Positions 1 to 5,636 of a stretch of 5,636 nucleotides of DNA are shown here, piece after piece. The translations under genes were made by a program, and so were the position numbers. How positions within the stretch are numbered: position 1 is the first letter of the stretch; the number at the start of each line of letters is the position of its first letter. This DNA is from Elusimicrobiales bacterium (lineage in GTDB: Bacteria; Elusimicrobiota; Elusimicrobia; Elusimicrobiales; Elusimicrobiaceae): the NCBI GenBank assembly GCA_030540535.1, contig JAUNWB010000105.1, forward strand, positions 1 to 5,636. Direction: 5' to 3'. The notes beneath the pieces are model-generated. The model was given only the letters and a program-made list of their open reading frames with translations. It searched no databases and had not been told where the DNA came from.

Positions 1-515
1 TCTTTTTCCAAATGAATCACCGTGCCGAACTTCACGCGGATTTTGCGCACCCACGGCCACCCGAACGTACCTTCCACTTTTACGGGAAGAACGGGCGCGC
101 CCGTTTTGTACACCAAAAAACCGATGCCGCTTTTGGGTTTTTGCGGTTTACCCGTTTTGCTGCGCGTCCCTTCCGGGAACATCACCACGCTTTGGCCCTG
201 TTCCAAGGCGCGCACCACTTCTTTGAGGGCTCCAAAGTCCCCAATCGTGCGGGCGCGGTCCACCGGAATATAGCCGCTGCGACGGAAAAACCACCCCAGG
301 CCGGGCACGGAAAACAACTCTTTTTTGGCCACAAAACGCGAATCGCGCACCAGCCCGGCAAAACTGCCGATGGCCGGCGGGTCGGCGTTGGACAAATGGT
401 TCCCCGCTATGATAAGAGCGCCGGTTTTGGGGATATTTTCTAACCCCTCCACCTTAAAATCGTAAAAGGTTTTAAAATAAACCCTTGCAATTAATTTTAT
501 CAAATTAAGAAGCAT
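1..515 (-). CDS. plsC: 1-acyl-sn-glycerol-3-phosphate acyltransferase (PlsC/LPLAT family), C-terminus outside window
   Basis: Reading the minus strand from an ATG at 513-515 gives 171 open codons running off the window edge. The family transfers an acyl chain to the sn-2 position of lysophosphatidic acid, making phosphatidic acid at the inner face of the cytoplasmic membrane. Visible family motifs, in order: the catalytic NHX4D motif (NHLSNAD, residues 39-45, His40 and Asp45), the glycerophosphate-binding region around RRSGYIPVDR (78-87), FPEGTRS (113-119), and the block VLPVKVEGTF (142-151). The N-terminus is hydrophobic and basic (MLLNLIKLIARVYF), suited to membrane association. The start overlaps the end of cmk by 11 bases, suggesting translational coupling. 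A GGAG at 529-532 lies 13 bases upstream, rather far for a ribosome binding site, so the exact start is less sure than the family. The missing part is probably a few dozen residues. Exact acyl or acceptor specificity cannot be read from the sequence. Confidence 0.93.
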   Translation of the reverse strand, partial: MLLNLIKLIARVYFKTFYDFKVEGLENIPKTGALIIAGNHLSNADPPAIGSFAGLVRDSRFVAKKELFSVPGLGWFFRRSGYIPVDRARTIGDFGALKEVVRALEQGQSVVMFPEGTRSKTGKPQKPKSGIGFLVYKTGAPVLPVKVEGTFGWPWVRKIRVKFGTVIHLEK

Positions 516-1185
516 GATGCTCGAGTTTCTCCAAAACCGCTTCAATTACCTGCTGCATATTGAGAGCGGAGGTGTCGATAATCAGCGCGTCAGCCGCCGG
601 TTTTAAGGGGCTGGCGGCGCGGTGGGAATCGCGGTAATCCCGCTCTTTAATCAGGGCTAAAATTTGGTCATAATCGGCGGGCTGGCCGGCTTCTTTTAAC
701 TGCTTTACGCGGCGGTTGGCGCGTTCTTCGGCGGATGCGTCCAGATAAAACTTAATTTCCGCGTCCGGGAACACTACGGTTCCCACGTCGCGCCCTTCCA
801 TTACCACGCCGCCGTTTTCGCCCACTTCGCGCATTTTTTCGGTAAGAACCCGGCGCGCTTCGGCGTTGGTGGATACGCGGCTGGCGACGTTTCCCACATC
901 TTCCAAGTGGAGTTTGGCGCCCAAAAATTCGCCGTCCACAAACATTTTAAGCGCGGCGTCCGGCTGGCGCGCAAACGTAAAACGCAGCGCGCGCGCGGCG
1001 GATAAAACCGCGTCGTGGTCTTCGGGATTAATTTGTTTTTCGAACACTTTGTAAGCAAGCGCGCGGTACATTTCGCCCGTGCTTAAAAAGCCGTATCCCA
1101 GCTTGGCCGCGACGGCTTTGCCGACGCTCGATTTGCCCGTGCCCGCGGTACCGTCTATGGCGATTAACATTCCGTTTACGCGCAT
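505..1185 (-). CDS. cmk: cytidylate kinase
   Basis: A 226-residue cytosolic kinase that phosphorylates CMP and dCMP to the diphosphates with ATP, feeding RNA, DNA and CDP-lipid precursor pools. The length is normal for bacterial Cmk. Seen in the sequence: P-loop GTAGTGKSS (12-20; the family usually has GPxGSGKST, so Thr replaces Pro); STGEMYRA (35-42), matching the family's TGxMYRA block; a conserved SRVST stretch (102-106); EGRDVGTVVFPDA (130-142) with the CMP-contacting Arg/Asp pair; RDYRDSHRAASPL (182-194), the lid and substrate motif; and IDTS (203-206) near the end. The ATG at 1183-1185 was chosen because GGTGGGG lies 6 bases upstream, inside the end of pilT. A second ATG at 1168-1170 (Met6) is also compatible with family N-termini but has a worse-placed binding site. 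It is 3 bases from the pilT stop and overlaps plsC by 11 bases, so it is almost certainly co-transcribed with both. cmk next to plsC is a recurrent bacterial arrangement. Confidence 0.96.
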   Translation of the reverse strand: MRVNGMLIAIDGTAGTGKSSVGKAVAAKLGYGFLSTGEMYRALAYKVFEKQINPEDHDAVLSAARALRFTFARQPDAALKMFVDGEFLGAKLHLEDVGNVASRVSTNAEARRVLTEKMREVGENGGVVMEGRDVGTVVFPDAEIKFYLDASAEERANRRVKQLKEAGQPADYDQILALIKERDYRDSHRAASPLKPAADALIIDTSALNMQQVIEAVLEKLEHHAS

Positions 1186-1188
1186 AGC

Positions 1189-2277
1189 TTACCCCACCGC
1201 GTCCATGCTGTCGGTCACACCGCGGATGGCGAGCATAATCGCGTCCGGGCTGGTGGCGGCGTTCTGGGCGGTTTCCAAATCGATACACCCTTCTTTATAC
1301 AACCGTGCGAGCGACTGGTCAAACGTGTTCATGCCGTAGAAGTCGCCCATCTGCATGGCTTTTTGCAAATCGCTGGGTTTGTTTTCCAAAATCAGTTTGC
1401 GCACCTGCGGCGTGGAAACCAGCACTTCAAGCGCGGGGCGCATACCGGGTTTAATCGTCGGAAGCAAACGCTGGCAGACGATACCTCGGATTAACTCGGA
1501 AAGCTGCAGACGGACCTGATCGTGCTGTTCCACGGGGAACGCGTCCACCAAGCGCGAAAGCGTCTGCGTAACGTTTACCGTGTGCATGGTGCCCAGCACC
1601 AGCTGCCCCGTTTCCGCCGCGCCGATGGCGGCGCGCATGACTTCCGGGTCGCGCAATTCGCCGATGAGCAGTACGTCCGGGTCCTGGCGCATGGCGGCGC
1701 GCAGCGCACTGGTGTAAGAAGGCGTATCCACCCCCAGTTCCAGCTGGCTGACGATACAGCGGTTGTCGGGGTGCATAAATTCGATGGGGTCTTCAATCGT
1801 CAGAATATGGCCCGCGCGGGTTTTGTTGATGTGGTCAATCATCGCGGCCAAGGTGGACGTTTTCCCCGAGCCGGTCATACCCGTCACCAAAATAAGGCCG
1901 CGGCGGTTTTCGGACATTTTGCGTAAAATATCGCCCGGCAAATGGAAATCTTCAAACGTGGGGATTTTAAGCGGAATATGACGCACCGCCATACAAATTT
2001 TGCCCATCTGGCGGAACACGTTAAAACGGAAACGCCCGTACGATTTGGCGTCGAGCGAAAAGTCCACCGAGCTGTACTGCTCGAACATTTTGCGTTCGCG
2101 TTCGCCCATACACGCGTACGCCATTTTTTTTACGTCGTCGTTGGAAATAAAACTGTCGTCAATGGTCTTCATCTGCCCGTTCAAACGCACGTATGCGTTC
2201 GAGTTGCCGCGGATGTGCAACCCGCTCGCTTTATTGTCCACTACCGTTCTTAATAAACTTTGAAGTCCTACCGCCAT
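1189..2277 (-). CDS. pilT: PilT-family type IV pilus retraction ATPase
   Basis: A 362-residue cytoplasmic hexameric ATPase of the PilT/PilU branch of the secretion NTPases. Such enzymes depolymerise type IV pili, driving twitching, surface sensing or DNA uptake. Residues 1-100 match the N-terminal PAS-like domain (ASGLHIRG at 17-24, where most PilT have ASDLH; VDFSL at 71-75; YGRFRFNVFRQ at 80-90). The ATPase core follows: Walker A GMTGSGKTS (133-141; Met where Pro is usual), Asp box TIEDPIEF (160-167), Walker B DPDVLLIGELRDPE (199-212, catalytic Glu207), and His box GTMHTVN (229-235, His232). The C-terminus has the PilT-type sequence STPQVRKLILENK followed by GMNTFDQSLARLY, and there is no PilB-like N-terminal extension or tetracysteine motif, favouring retraction over assembly. 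AAAGGAG lies 5 bases before the ATG. It sits 15 bases after ftsZ and 3 before cmk, an unusual setting for a pilus motor. PilT versus PilU cannot be settled from this window. Confidence 0.92.
   Translation of the reverse strand: MAVGLQSLLRTVVDNKASGLHIRGNSNAYVRLNGQMKTIDDSFISNDDVKKMAYACMGERERKMFEQYSSVDFSLDAKSYGRFRFNVFRQMGKICMAVRHIPLKIPTFEDFHLPGDILRKMSENRRGLILVTGMTGSGKTSTLAAMIDHINKTRAGHILTIEDPIEFMHPDNRCIVSQLELGVDTPSYTSALRAAMRQDPDVLLIGELRDPEVMRAAIGAAETGQLVLGTMHTVNVTQTLSRLVDAFPVEQHDQVRLQLSELIRGIVCQRLLPTIKPGMRPALEVLVSTPQVRKLILENKPSDLQKAMQMGDFYGMNTFDQSLARLYKEGCIDLETAQNAATSPDAIMLAIRGVTDSMDAVG
1192..1198 (-). promoter_or_regulatory. probable cmk ribosome binding site inside the pilT 3' end
   Basis: GGTGGGG on the minus strand, 6 bases before the cmk ATG, and located in the last codons of pilT. 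Ribosomes ending pilT would cover this site, so the two genes are probably translationally coupled. Confidence 0.5.
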
Positions 2278-2282
2278 ATAAT

Positions 2283-2289
2283 CTCCTTT
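2283..2289 (-). promoter_or_regulatory. pilT ribosome binding site
   Basis: AAAGGAG on the minus strand, 5 bases before the pilT ATG. It is the strongest such site in the window and fits in the 15-base gap after ftsZ, arguing that pilT is translated efficiently from the ftsZ transcript. Confidence 0.8.
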
Positions 2290-2292
2290 GGC

Positions 2293-3432
2293 TTACACCC
2301 TGTTTTTTTTGCGGCGCAAATACGCCGGAATCAGCATGGCATCTTCGGGCTCCGGGCCTTTCGGCTCAAACGGAGCGAACACTTCCGCCGGCTTCTTTTT
2401 AACGGGCGACGTTTCGGACAGAAGCGGCCGGCGCACATTGAACACGCTGGCTTTTTCCGCGCTGAAACCCGTAGCAATCACCGTGACTTTGAACATGCCG
2501 TTCAAAGAAGAATCGTACGAATGCCCGAACATAATAATCGAATCGTTGCTGGCATATTGGCGGATGAGGTTCATCACCTCGCCCTGTTCCAAAAGCGTCA
2601 GGTTTTCTTCCGCCGAAAAGTGTACGATAAACCCTTTTGCGCCGCGGATGTCGGCGTTTTCCAAAAGGGGCGACGAAATGGCCTTTTTTACGGCCGCCAA
2701 ATGCCGGCCCGCGCCGCTGGCTTCCCCCACGCCGATTAAAGACTTGTGGGAGCGGCTCATTACTTTGCGGATATCGTTAAAATCGATGTTTACTTCACCC
2801 GGTTGGGTGATTACTTCGGAAATACCTTTCACCGCTTGAAGGAGTACTTCATCCACCATTTTAAAAGCGTCTTTGGAAGAAGTTTCCGGGTCGATGTTGG
2901 CAAAGAGTTTTTCGTTCGGCACGATAATCATGGAGTCGACGTACTTCTGCATCTCTTTAATGCCCAGGTCGGCCTGTTTTTCGCGCACGTACCCTTCAAA
3001 ATTAAACGGGCGAGTTACTACACCCACGACTAAGAGTTCGTCCCCGTAAATTTCTTTGGCGAGCTTGGCCAAATACGGGGCCACGCCCGTACCCGTGCCG
3101 CCGCCCATCCCGGCCGTAATGAATAATAAATCGCACTGGCCGATGATGAGTTTTAATTTTTCTTTAGATTCTTCGGCCGCCAGTTTGCCTTTTTCCGGGT
3201 CCCCGCCGACGCCGAGCCCTTTGGTGATTTTCTCCCCCACCTGCACGAGATACGGGGCCTGGTTGCGGCGAAGGTCCTGCGCGTCGGTATTGACGGCGAT
3301 AAAATCCACGTCTTTAAGGCGGGACGCCAACATGTGGTTAATGGCGTTTCCGCCGCCGCCGCCCACACCAATTACTTTAATTTTGGCCTTTTTGCTTTCA
3401 AATAAATCGGCCGGCATAAATAAATCTTTCAT
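2293..3432 (-). CDS. ftsZ: cell division protein FtsZ
   Basis: A 379-residue tubulin-like GTPase that assembles the cytokinetic ring. Nucleotide-binding parts seen in order: T1 loop GVGGGGGNA (22-30), NTDAQDL (48-54), T3 loop GLGVGGDPEKG (72-82), tubulin signature GMGGGTGTG (108-116), RPFNFEG (141-147), and T7 synergy loop GEVNIDFND (212-220) with the GTP-hydrolysis acidic residues Asp217 and Asp220. The globular core ends near VIATGF (318-323). A Pro/Lys/Glu-rich linker of about 40 residues follows, then the C-terminal peptide LIPAYLRRKK (367-376), the docking site for FtsA and other ring partners, and a short basic tail NRV. All catalytic and docking elements look intact. The ATG at 3430-3432 is supported by GGAG 7 bases upstream; Met6 has no such site. 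The gene follows ftsA by 15 bases and precedes pilT by 15. An A8 run in the coding strand (2303-2310) encodes the tail lysines. Confidence 0.98.
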   Translation of the reverse strand: MKDLFMPADLFESKKAKIKVIGVGGGGGNAINHMLASRLKDVDFIAVNTDAQDLRRNQAPYLVQVGEKITKGLGVGGDPEKGKLAAEESKEKLKLIIGQCDLLFITAGMGGGTGTGVAPYLAKLAKEIYGDELLVVGVVTRPFNFEGYVREKQADLGIKEMQKYVDSMIIVPNEKLFANIDPETSSKDAFKMVDEVLLQAVKGISEVITQPGEVNIDFNDIRKVMSRSHKSLIGVGEASGAGRHLAAVKKAISSPLLENADIRGAKGFIVHFSAEENLTLLEQGEVMNLIRQYASNDSIIMFGHSYDSSLNGMFKVTVIATGFSAEKASVFNVRRPLLSETSPVKKKPAEVFAPFEPKGPEPEDAMLIPAYLRRKKNRV

Positions 3433-3439
3433 AAAAATT

Positions 3440-3443
3440 CTCC
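3440..3443 (-). promoter_or_regulatory. ftsZ ribosome binding site
   Basis: GGAG on the minus strand, 7 bases before the ATG at 3430-3432. It decides for this start over the in-frame ATG at codon 6, which has only AT-rich coding sequence upstream. Confidence 0.75.
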
Positions 3444-3447
3444 GTTA

Positions 3448-4698
3448 TCAACCGCCGAAAATATCCACGCCTTTAAACCATTTGCCCAGTTTGCCGAACA
3501 AAGAAGAGCCCTTTTCATAAGAGCCGCCGGAATACTCGTCGTACTCGGCATTCTCGGACGCATAAATAGTAAGCGCCATGGCGGTGCTGTACTGCGCGTC
3601 AAAAAACTCTTCGTCGCTGGTGATAAGATCCCGCTGGACTGCTCCGCGCCGCACTTCTTTTAATCCCAAGATATTAATACAGTGATCCGTAATGCCGGGC
3701 ATCAGCGAACCGCCCCCCGTCACCACACCCGTATCCAAACATCTTCTGTAACCGGACGAATCCAGCACGACGCCCACCTGTTCAATCAGTTCTTCCACGC
3801 GGGGCTGGATGATTTCAAGCATAAAACTTTTTTTAATGTTATTCGTCGTGCGGCCGTCCAAAGACAGCACGGGGATTTCGCCTTCTTCATCTAAAAACGT
3901 AGGGAACGATACGCCGTATTTTTCTTTAATTTCTTTGGCATTTTGACGCGACGTATGCAAACCGAACGACAAATCTTTGGTAATCAAATCGCACCCATAG
4001 GGAATATCGCGCGCAAATTTTAAAATACCTTCTATATAAATACCGACGGACATGGTTTCGCCGCCGAAATCAATAATCATCGCGCCGCGGTCTTTTTCTT
4101 CCGGCGTCAGCACGGTGTCGGCCAGCGGGACAAGCCCGTAAAAAATGCGGTCGATTTTATAACCGGGGCGCTGGATGGCTTTGGCCAAATTGTTAAGGTG
4201 GGTGGAAGAACCCGTGGTAATGTGTACATCCACTTCCAAGAGCGAGCCTTCCATCCCCTCCGGGTTGTTAATGCCTTTTTGTTTGTCGATGGAAAACCCC
4301 TGGGTGATGACGTCTACGATTTCGTTATCGTTTTTGATGGGCATGGCTTTGGCGTTTTCGATGGCAAGCGCCATATCGGCCCGGGTGATTTCTTTATCCA
4401 TACGTGAAATATTATACGTACCGTGGTTGGAAAAAGATTCCAAATGCGCACCGCGCACCCCGACGTATAACCCGCCGATTTCCTGGTTGCATTCGCGTTC
4501 AATGCCGCCCAATACGTGCATAACGGCGGCGGAGGTTTCCCGAATATCGGTTACCATGCCGCCTTTTAAGCCGCGGCACGGCACGCTGCGGCCGGCCAGC
4601 ACTTTTAAGGTATTCGTTTCAAAATCGTGCGCGGCGGCGACGCAAGTAATCTTGCCGCTGCCGATATCCAAACCTGCAATAAGATTCGTTTTTGCCAT
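3448..4698 (-). CDS. ftsA: cell division protein FtsA, actin-like Z-ring membrane anchor
   Basis: A 416-residue actin-fold ATP-binding protein that tethers FtsZ filaments to the cytoplasmic membrane and helps activate the divisome. Seen: phosphate-1 loop GLDIGSGK (9-16); the region around 84-163 corresponding to the FtsA-specific 1C (SHS2) domain; phosphate-2 loop IDFGGETM (209-216); adenosine motif VVTGGGS (325-331) followed by MPGI; and an acidic spacer (about 382-396) leading to a C-terminal amphipathic helix SLFGKLGKWFKGVD (399-412), the membrane-targeting sequence. The phosphate-2 loop departs from the usual DIGGGT(T/M)D: Glu214 takes the third Gly position and Ser217 the Asp position. 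AGGTGG (4706-4711) lies 7 bases before the ATG and fixes the start. The gene is 44 bases after ftsQ, the largest coding gap in the cluster, and that gap holds a candidate promoter. It is 15 bases before its partner ftsZ, the classical order. Confidence 0.97.
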   Translation of the reverse strand: MAKTNLIAGLDIGSGKITCVAAAHDFETNTLKVLAGRSVPCRGLKGGMVTDIRETSAAVMHVLGGIERECNQEIGGLYVGVRGAHLESFSNHGTYNISRMDKEITRADMALAIENAKAMPIKNDNEIVDVITQGFSIDKQKGINNPEGMEGSLLEVDVHITTGSSTHLNNLAKAIQRPGYKIDRIFYGLVPLADTVLTPEEKDRGAMIIDFGGETMSVGIYIEGILKFARDIPYGCDLITKDLSFGLHTSRQNAKEIKEKYGVSFPTFLDEEGEIPVLSLDGRTTNNIKKSFMLEIIQPRVEELIEQVGVVLDSSGYRRCLDTGVVTGGGSLMPGITDHCINILGLKEVRRGAVQRDLITSDEEFFDAQYSTAMALTIYASENAEYDEYSGGSYEKGSSLFGKLGKWFKGVDIFGG

Positions 4699-4705
4699 AT
4701 AAAAA

Positions 4706-4711
4706 CCACCT
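4706..4711 (-). promoter_or_regulatory. ftsA ribosome binding site
   Basis: AGGTGG on the minus strand, one mismatch from AGGAGG, 7 bases before the ftsA ATG. It confirms the chosen start. Confidence 0.8.
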
Positions 4712-4732
4712 GAAAAAAATTGCTCTAGTTCT

Positions 4733-4763
4733 ATTATAAAACTTAATGGGACTTCTGTGTTAA
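4733..4763 (-). promoter_or_regulatory. candidate sigma-70-type promoter upstream of ftsA
   Basis: On the minus strand a perfect -10 hexamer TATAAT (4733-4738) lies 19 bases downstream of TTAACA (4758-4763), which matches the TTGACA consensus at five of six positions. The spacer is longer than the optimal 17. The predicted start near 4726 would give an ftsA leader of roughly 27 bases containing its ribosome binding site. The element straddles the ftsQ stop codon and falls in the largest gap between coding genes. It is a sequence match only. Confidence 0.4.
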
Positions 4764-5564
4764 AAAAACTTTTCCGTCTTCAAAAAATTCGAAATTAAGC
4801 GTGTACGGTTCATTGTAGCGGCCGCGGGAACGCGCAATAATCTGCGCCGCGCGCGCGGCTTTCTTTTTTAAATTGACGGCTTTGCCAAAGTCAATTTCGC
4901 TGCCGTCCGGCATATACATTTTAACCGTATTTTCCGTTAAATTCATGCGTAAAAACGCAAAATCCAGTTCTTTGCCCAGTTTTAAGGTGCTTTCCACCAA
5001 GTCTACAAATTCTGTATCCAATTTTTCCGGCGCGGTTCCTTCCAGTTCCACGAACGGGACGGGGTGCAGCAAATCCGGGTTCGGGTCGGAATAGACGGTG
5101 CTGTCCGGGTCGATATATTTGACGGACGCATCCGGCAGGACGAATTTGGCAAGCGGCGTGCGGTGTTCGGCCGACACTTTTAATTTGCCGCTTAAAAGCC
5201 CGCGTTTGACGCTGACGTCTTTTAACATCGGATATTTTTTAATAATTTCCCCGCGCAGAGCCACCGCGTCTTTAACTGCAAAGGGTTTGCCTTCGTACGG
5301 AGCGGAAAGAGCCAACAGTTCTTTATTAAAATTGCCCGTTACGCCGGAAACGGCCACGGTTTTTACGTGCCAGTCGGAAATTTGGGAACTGGTAATAAGA
5401 TGATAGGTTTTTACGGCGGCCCAGATTAAACCCGCGCAAATACCAAAAAAGAACAACAGGAAAATCAGCTTAAAAAAAAAGGATGACCCCTTTTTCCGCC
5501 GGACTACGCGCTTCTTTTTACCTAAAGACGCTGCAGACGGCCGATAGATGTCATTCTTTCTCAT
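4743..5564 (-). CDS. ftsQ: cell division protein FtsQ (POTRA-domain divisome scaffold)
   Basis: A 273-residue bitopic membrane protein of the FtsQ/DivIB family that connects the cytoplasmic ring to the periplasmic FtsB-FtsL and septal peptidoglycan synthesis complex. Layout: a cytoplasmic tail rich in Lys/Arg (KKKRVVRRKK, 16-25), one strongly hydrophobic transmembrane segment (about 29-51), a POTRA domain (about 65-134) ending in the family-typical pattern VSAEHRTPLAKF (130-141), then the beta-domain with YIDPDSTVYS. The length is typical. Identity rests on this architecture and on position before ftsA, since the family is weakly conserved. I prefer the ATG at 5562-5564; an in-frame TTG at 5574-5576 would add four residues (MVAH). 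Neither has a recognisable Shine-Dalgarno sequence, unlike ftsA, ftsZ, pilT and cmk. The ATG lies 20 bases after a same-strand tRNA, so there is hardly room for a promoter of its own. A T9 run in the coding strand encodes Phe29-Phe31. Confidence 0.93.
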   Translation of the reverse strand: MRKNDIYRPSAASLGKKKRVVRRKKGSSFFFKLIFLLFFFGICAGLIWAAVKTYHLITSSQISDWHVKTVAVSGVTGNFNKELLALSAPYEGKPFAVKDAVALRGEIIKKYPMLKDVSVKRGLLSGKLKVSAEHRTPLAKFVLPDASVKYIDPDSTVYSDPNPDLLHPVPFVELEGTAPEKLDTEFVDLVESTLKLGKELDFAFLRMNLTENTVKMYMPDGSEIDFGKAVNLKKKAARAAQIIARSRGRYNEPYTLNFEFFEDGKVFLTQKSH

Positions 5565-5584
5565 GTGTGCAACCAAAAATTAAA
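5565..5584 (-). other. tRNA-Leu to ftsQ spacer, AT-rich, no Shine-Dalgarno
   Basis: Only 20 bases separate the tRNA discriminator base from the preferred ftsQ ATG. They begin TTTAATTTTT and contain no purine-rich ribosome binding site. Because CCA is not encoded, 3' maturation of the tRNA by RNase Z or exonucleases on a shared transcript would leave ftsQ mRNA with a leader of about this length. That is inference; the spacing and lack of a binding site are seen directly. There is no stem directly before the T-rich stretch that would make it a convincing intrinsic terminator. Confidence 0.6.
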
Positions 5585-5636
5585 TGGGCGGAAAGGGAGT
5601 TGAACCCTTAAGGACTTTCGTCCATACGGTCCTGAG
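5585..5636 (-). tRNA. tRNA-Leu, anticodon CAG (3' part only)
   Basis: The last 52 bases fold as the 3' part of a class II tRNA on the minus strand, beginning at the first base of the anticodon loop. The loop CTCAGGA (5630-5636) puts U33 before anticodon CAG (5632-5634). The 3' anticodon-stem strand CCGTA follows, then a long variable arm with stem GGAC/GTCC closed by a GAAA tetraloop, a T arm with stem AAGGG/CCCTT and loop TTCAACT, the acceptor strand TCCGCCC, and discriminator A (5585). The long variable arm limits the choice to Leu, Ser or Tyr. The CAG anticodon and A73 discriminator indicate Leu (Ser tRNAs usually carry G73). The CCA end is not encoded, since TTT follows directly. The 5' half is outside the window, so the anticodon stem and D arm cannot be checked. 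Confidence 0.9.

Noticed and set aside
12..443. Plus-strand open frame of 143 codons
   Set aside because: It lies antisense to the plsC frame, which carries clear NHX4D and FPEGTRS motifs. The His/Arg/Phe-rich translation resembles no family and is a composition shadow.
465..505. Promoter-like AT-rich sequence at the plsC start
   Set aside because: TTGATA is present on the minus strand but has no acceptable -10 hexamer at normal spacing. The AT richness is explained by Leu, Ile, Lys and Phe codons of the membrane-binding N-terminus.
2288..2839. Plus-strand open frame of 183 codons opposite ftsZ
   Set aside because: It is antisense to conserved FtsZ sequence, and no domain is recognisable. 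Codon bias of the real gene removes stops on the other strand.
3056..3520. Plus-strand open frame of 154 codons opposite the ftsZ/ftsA junction
   Set aside because: The translation is Pro/Ser-rich low complexity caused by Gly codons of the FtsZ GTP-binding loops read backwards. It also runs across the ftsA-ftsZ gap with no start signal.
4175..4702. Plus-strand open frame of 175 codons opposite ftsA
   Set aside because: It is fully antisense to the FtsA N-terminal half, shows no family features, and is explained by reverse-frame composition.
5574..5576. TTG as the ftsQ start, giving four extra residues
   Set aside because: It is possible, but it lies only 8 bases from the tRNA end with no binding site. 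The ATG four codons later gives a normal N-terminus.
5570..5584. Intrinsic terminator between the tRNA and ftsQ
   Set aside because: The TTTAATTTTT stretch is T-rich but has no GC-rich hairpin directly before it. The nearest stem is the tRNA T arm, separated by the acceptor strand.

Overview
The window is a compact bacterial gene block read entirely on the minus strand. In transcription order (high to low coordinates) it holds the 3' part of a tRNA-Leu(CAG), ftsQ, ftsA, ftsZ, a PilT-family type IV pilus ATPase gene, cmk (cytidylate kinase) and the 5' part of a plsC-like lysophosphatidate acyltransferase gene cut off by the window edge. Gaps between coding genes are 44 (ftsQ-ftsA), 15 (ftsA-ftsZ), 15 (ftsZ-pilT) and 3 bases (pilT-cmk), and plsC overlaps cmk by 11 bases. 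There is no gene-free stretch longer than about 45 bases, and no mobile element, CRISPR array or intrinsic terminator that I can see.

Organism: base composition looks close to balanced G+C. A classical FtsQ-FtsA-FtsZ set with a PilT retraction ATPase and a PlsC acyltransferase fits a diderm bacterium with type IV pili. The ftsQAZ-pilT-cmk-plsC order makes me think of Elusimicrobiota or a nearby lineage, but this is a tentative impression from gene order and protein style. No marker in the window fixes the taxon.

How the genes work together: FtsZ forms the cytokinetic ring, FtsA tethers it to the membrane through its C-terminal amphipathic helix, and the FtsZ C-terminal peptide needed for that contact is intact. 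FtsQ is the bitopic scaffold that links the ring to the periplasmic septal synthesis machinery. PilT would power retraction of type IV pili (or a related secretion filament). Cmk supplies CDP for nucleic acid and phospholipid precursors, and PlsC makes phosphatidic acid. The tight packing suggests one transcription unit joining septation, a pilus motor and membrane/nucleotide precursor supply.

Points of interest are mainly architectural: a tRNA 20 bases in front of an ftsQ start with no Shine-Dalgarno sequence; a candidate internal promoter just before ftsA; a pilus motor gene directly behind ftsZ; and a non-canonical phosphate-2 loop in FtsA. All protein genes belong to known families, and I see no evidence of a wholly new system.
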